This document shows positions 6,156-6,458 of a stretch of DNA of 6,458 nucleotides, piece after piece. The notes beneath the pieces are model-generated. The model did not search any database and had not been told where the DNA came from. It saw only the letters and a list, made by a program, of their open reading frames with translations. The position numbers and the translations under genes are program-made. The DNA lies in assembly GCA_007128995.1 (NCBI GenBank), contig SKWJ01000126.1, forward strand, positions 1-6,458, given 5' to 3'. The stretch comes from Paracoccaceae bacterium (GTDB lineage: Bacteria > Pseudomonadota > Alphaproteobacteria > Rhodobacterales > Rhodobacteraceae). The stretch's first letter is position 1. Each line of letters opens with the position of its first letter.

Positions 6156-6458
6156 CTGCCGCTCTCCTTTCGTTTTGGCGCTGCCGCCTTGCCGGTTGCA
6201 ATGCCATGCATGAACTTGCGCAGGGCTTCTCGTCCGCGGCCAAGGCGCGACATGAATGTGCCAAGGGGCACCCCAAGCGTCCGGGCGGCTTCGGTATAGC
6301 TCATTTCGCGCAGGGCGATCAGAATGATCGGGTGGCGCTGAGCTTCGGGCAGTTGGTCAAGCGCCGATAGAACCTGCTTGAGTTCCAAACTTGTGTGCTG
6401 ACAGTCATTGGCCACGGGTTCGGGCATTTCATCTCCCGTGACAGCGCGATGCTTTGCA
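6152..6458 (-). CDS. ECF-type RNA polymerase sigma factor, C-terminal part (N-terminus beyond window)
   Basis: 101 residues are visible, open to the right edge; the start and region 2 are outside. The visible part has sigma region 4: LELKQVLSALDQLPEAQRHP, then ILIALREMSYTEAARTLGVP and GTFMSRLGRGREALRKFM, which is the helix-turn-helix that reads the -35 element in ECF sigma factors. An ATG at 6425-6427 is in frame but lies just before region 4, and the frame continues above it (AKHRAVTGDE), so it is treated as internal. The C-terminal tail is basic (APKRKESGR). The stop overlaps the anti-sigma start by four bases (ATGA, 6152-6155), which points to translational coupling and co-production of the pair. 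Target genes are not visible here; nothing in the sequence ties it to the bhc operon beyond position. Confidence 0.85.
   Translation of the reverse strand, partial: AKHRAVTGDEMPEPVANDCQHTSLELKQVLSALDQLPEAQRHPIILIALREMSYTEAARTLGVPLGTFMSRLGRGREALRKFMHGIATGKAAAPKRKESGR

Noticed and set aside
5867..6370. Plus-strand open frames of 142 and 167 residues at 5867-6370
   Set aside because: They lie opposite the anti-sigma and sigma genes, which have clear domains and a coupled start/stop; the plus frames have no recognisable motif.
1..6458. Mobile elements, CRISPR arrays, tRNA or rRNA genes
   Set aside because: No transposase, terminal repeats, regularly spaced repeats or RNA gene signatures were seen on either strand.

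Overview
The window looks like a chromosomal piece from an alphaproteobacterium, most likely of the Rhodobacteraceae (Paracoccus/Roseobacter type). The reasons are moderately GC-rich coding sequence, strong AGGAGG-type ribosome binding sites, and a gene order (bhcR divergent from bhcABCD) described for the beta-hydroxyaspartate cycle (BHAC) in Paracoccus denitrificans and marine relatives. The genus cannot be fixed from this stretch.

Layout: positions 1-751 (minus) hold an IclR-family regulator, bhcR, whose C-terminus runs off the left edge. Positions 752-918 are the divergent control region; 791-860 is about 80 percent A+T and carries several small inverted repeats. On the plus strand follow bhcA (919-2109), bhcB (2164-3135), bhcC (3148-4311) and bhcD (4367-5329), tightly packed and read as one operon. 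A short convergent gap with a possible hairpin separates bhcD from a minus-strand pair: an ECF sigma factor (6152-6458, cut by the right edge) overlapping by ATGA a membrane-anchored anti-sigma factor (5352-6155).

How the genes work together (known biochemistry of the family, assigned here from motifs): BhcC condenses glycine with glyoxylate to beta-hydroxyaspartate. BhcB dehydrates that to iminosuccinate. BhcD reduces iminosuccinate to L-aspartate. BhcA transfers the amino group of aspartate to a second glyoxylate, giving oxaloacetate and regenerating glycine. The net effect is two glyoxylate to one oxaloacetate without carbon loss, which lets the cell grow on glycolate, glyoxylate and other C2 compounds. 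BhcR is the expected glyoxylate-responsive controller. All four enzymes keep the active-site residues expected of them, so the cycle appears intact. The pathway has been described; what is less settled here is the control region and the adjacent cysteine-free sigma/anti-sigma pair.
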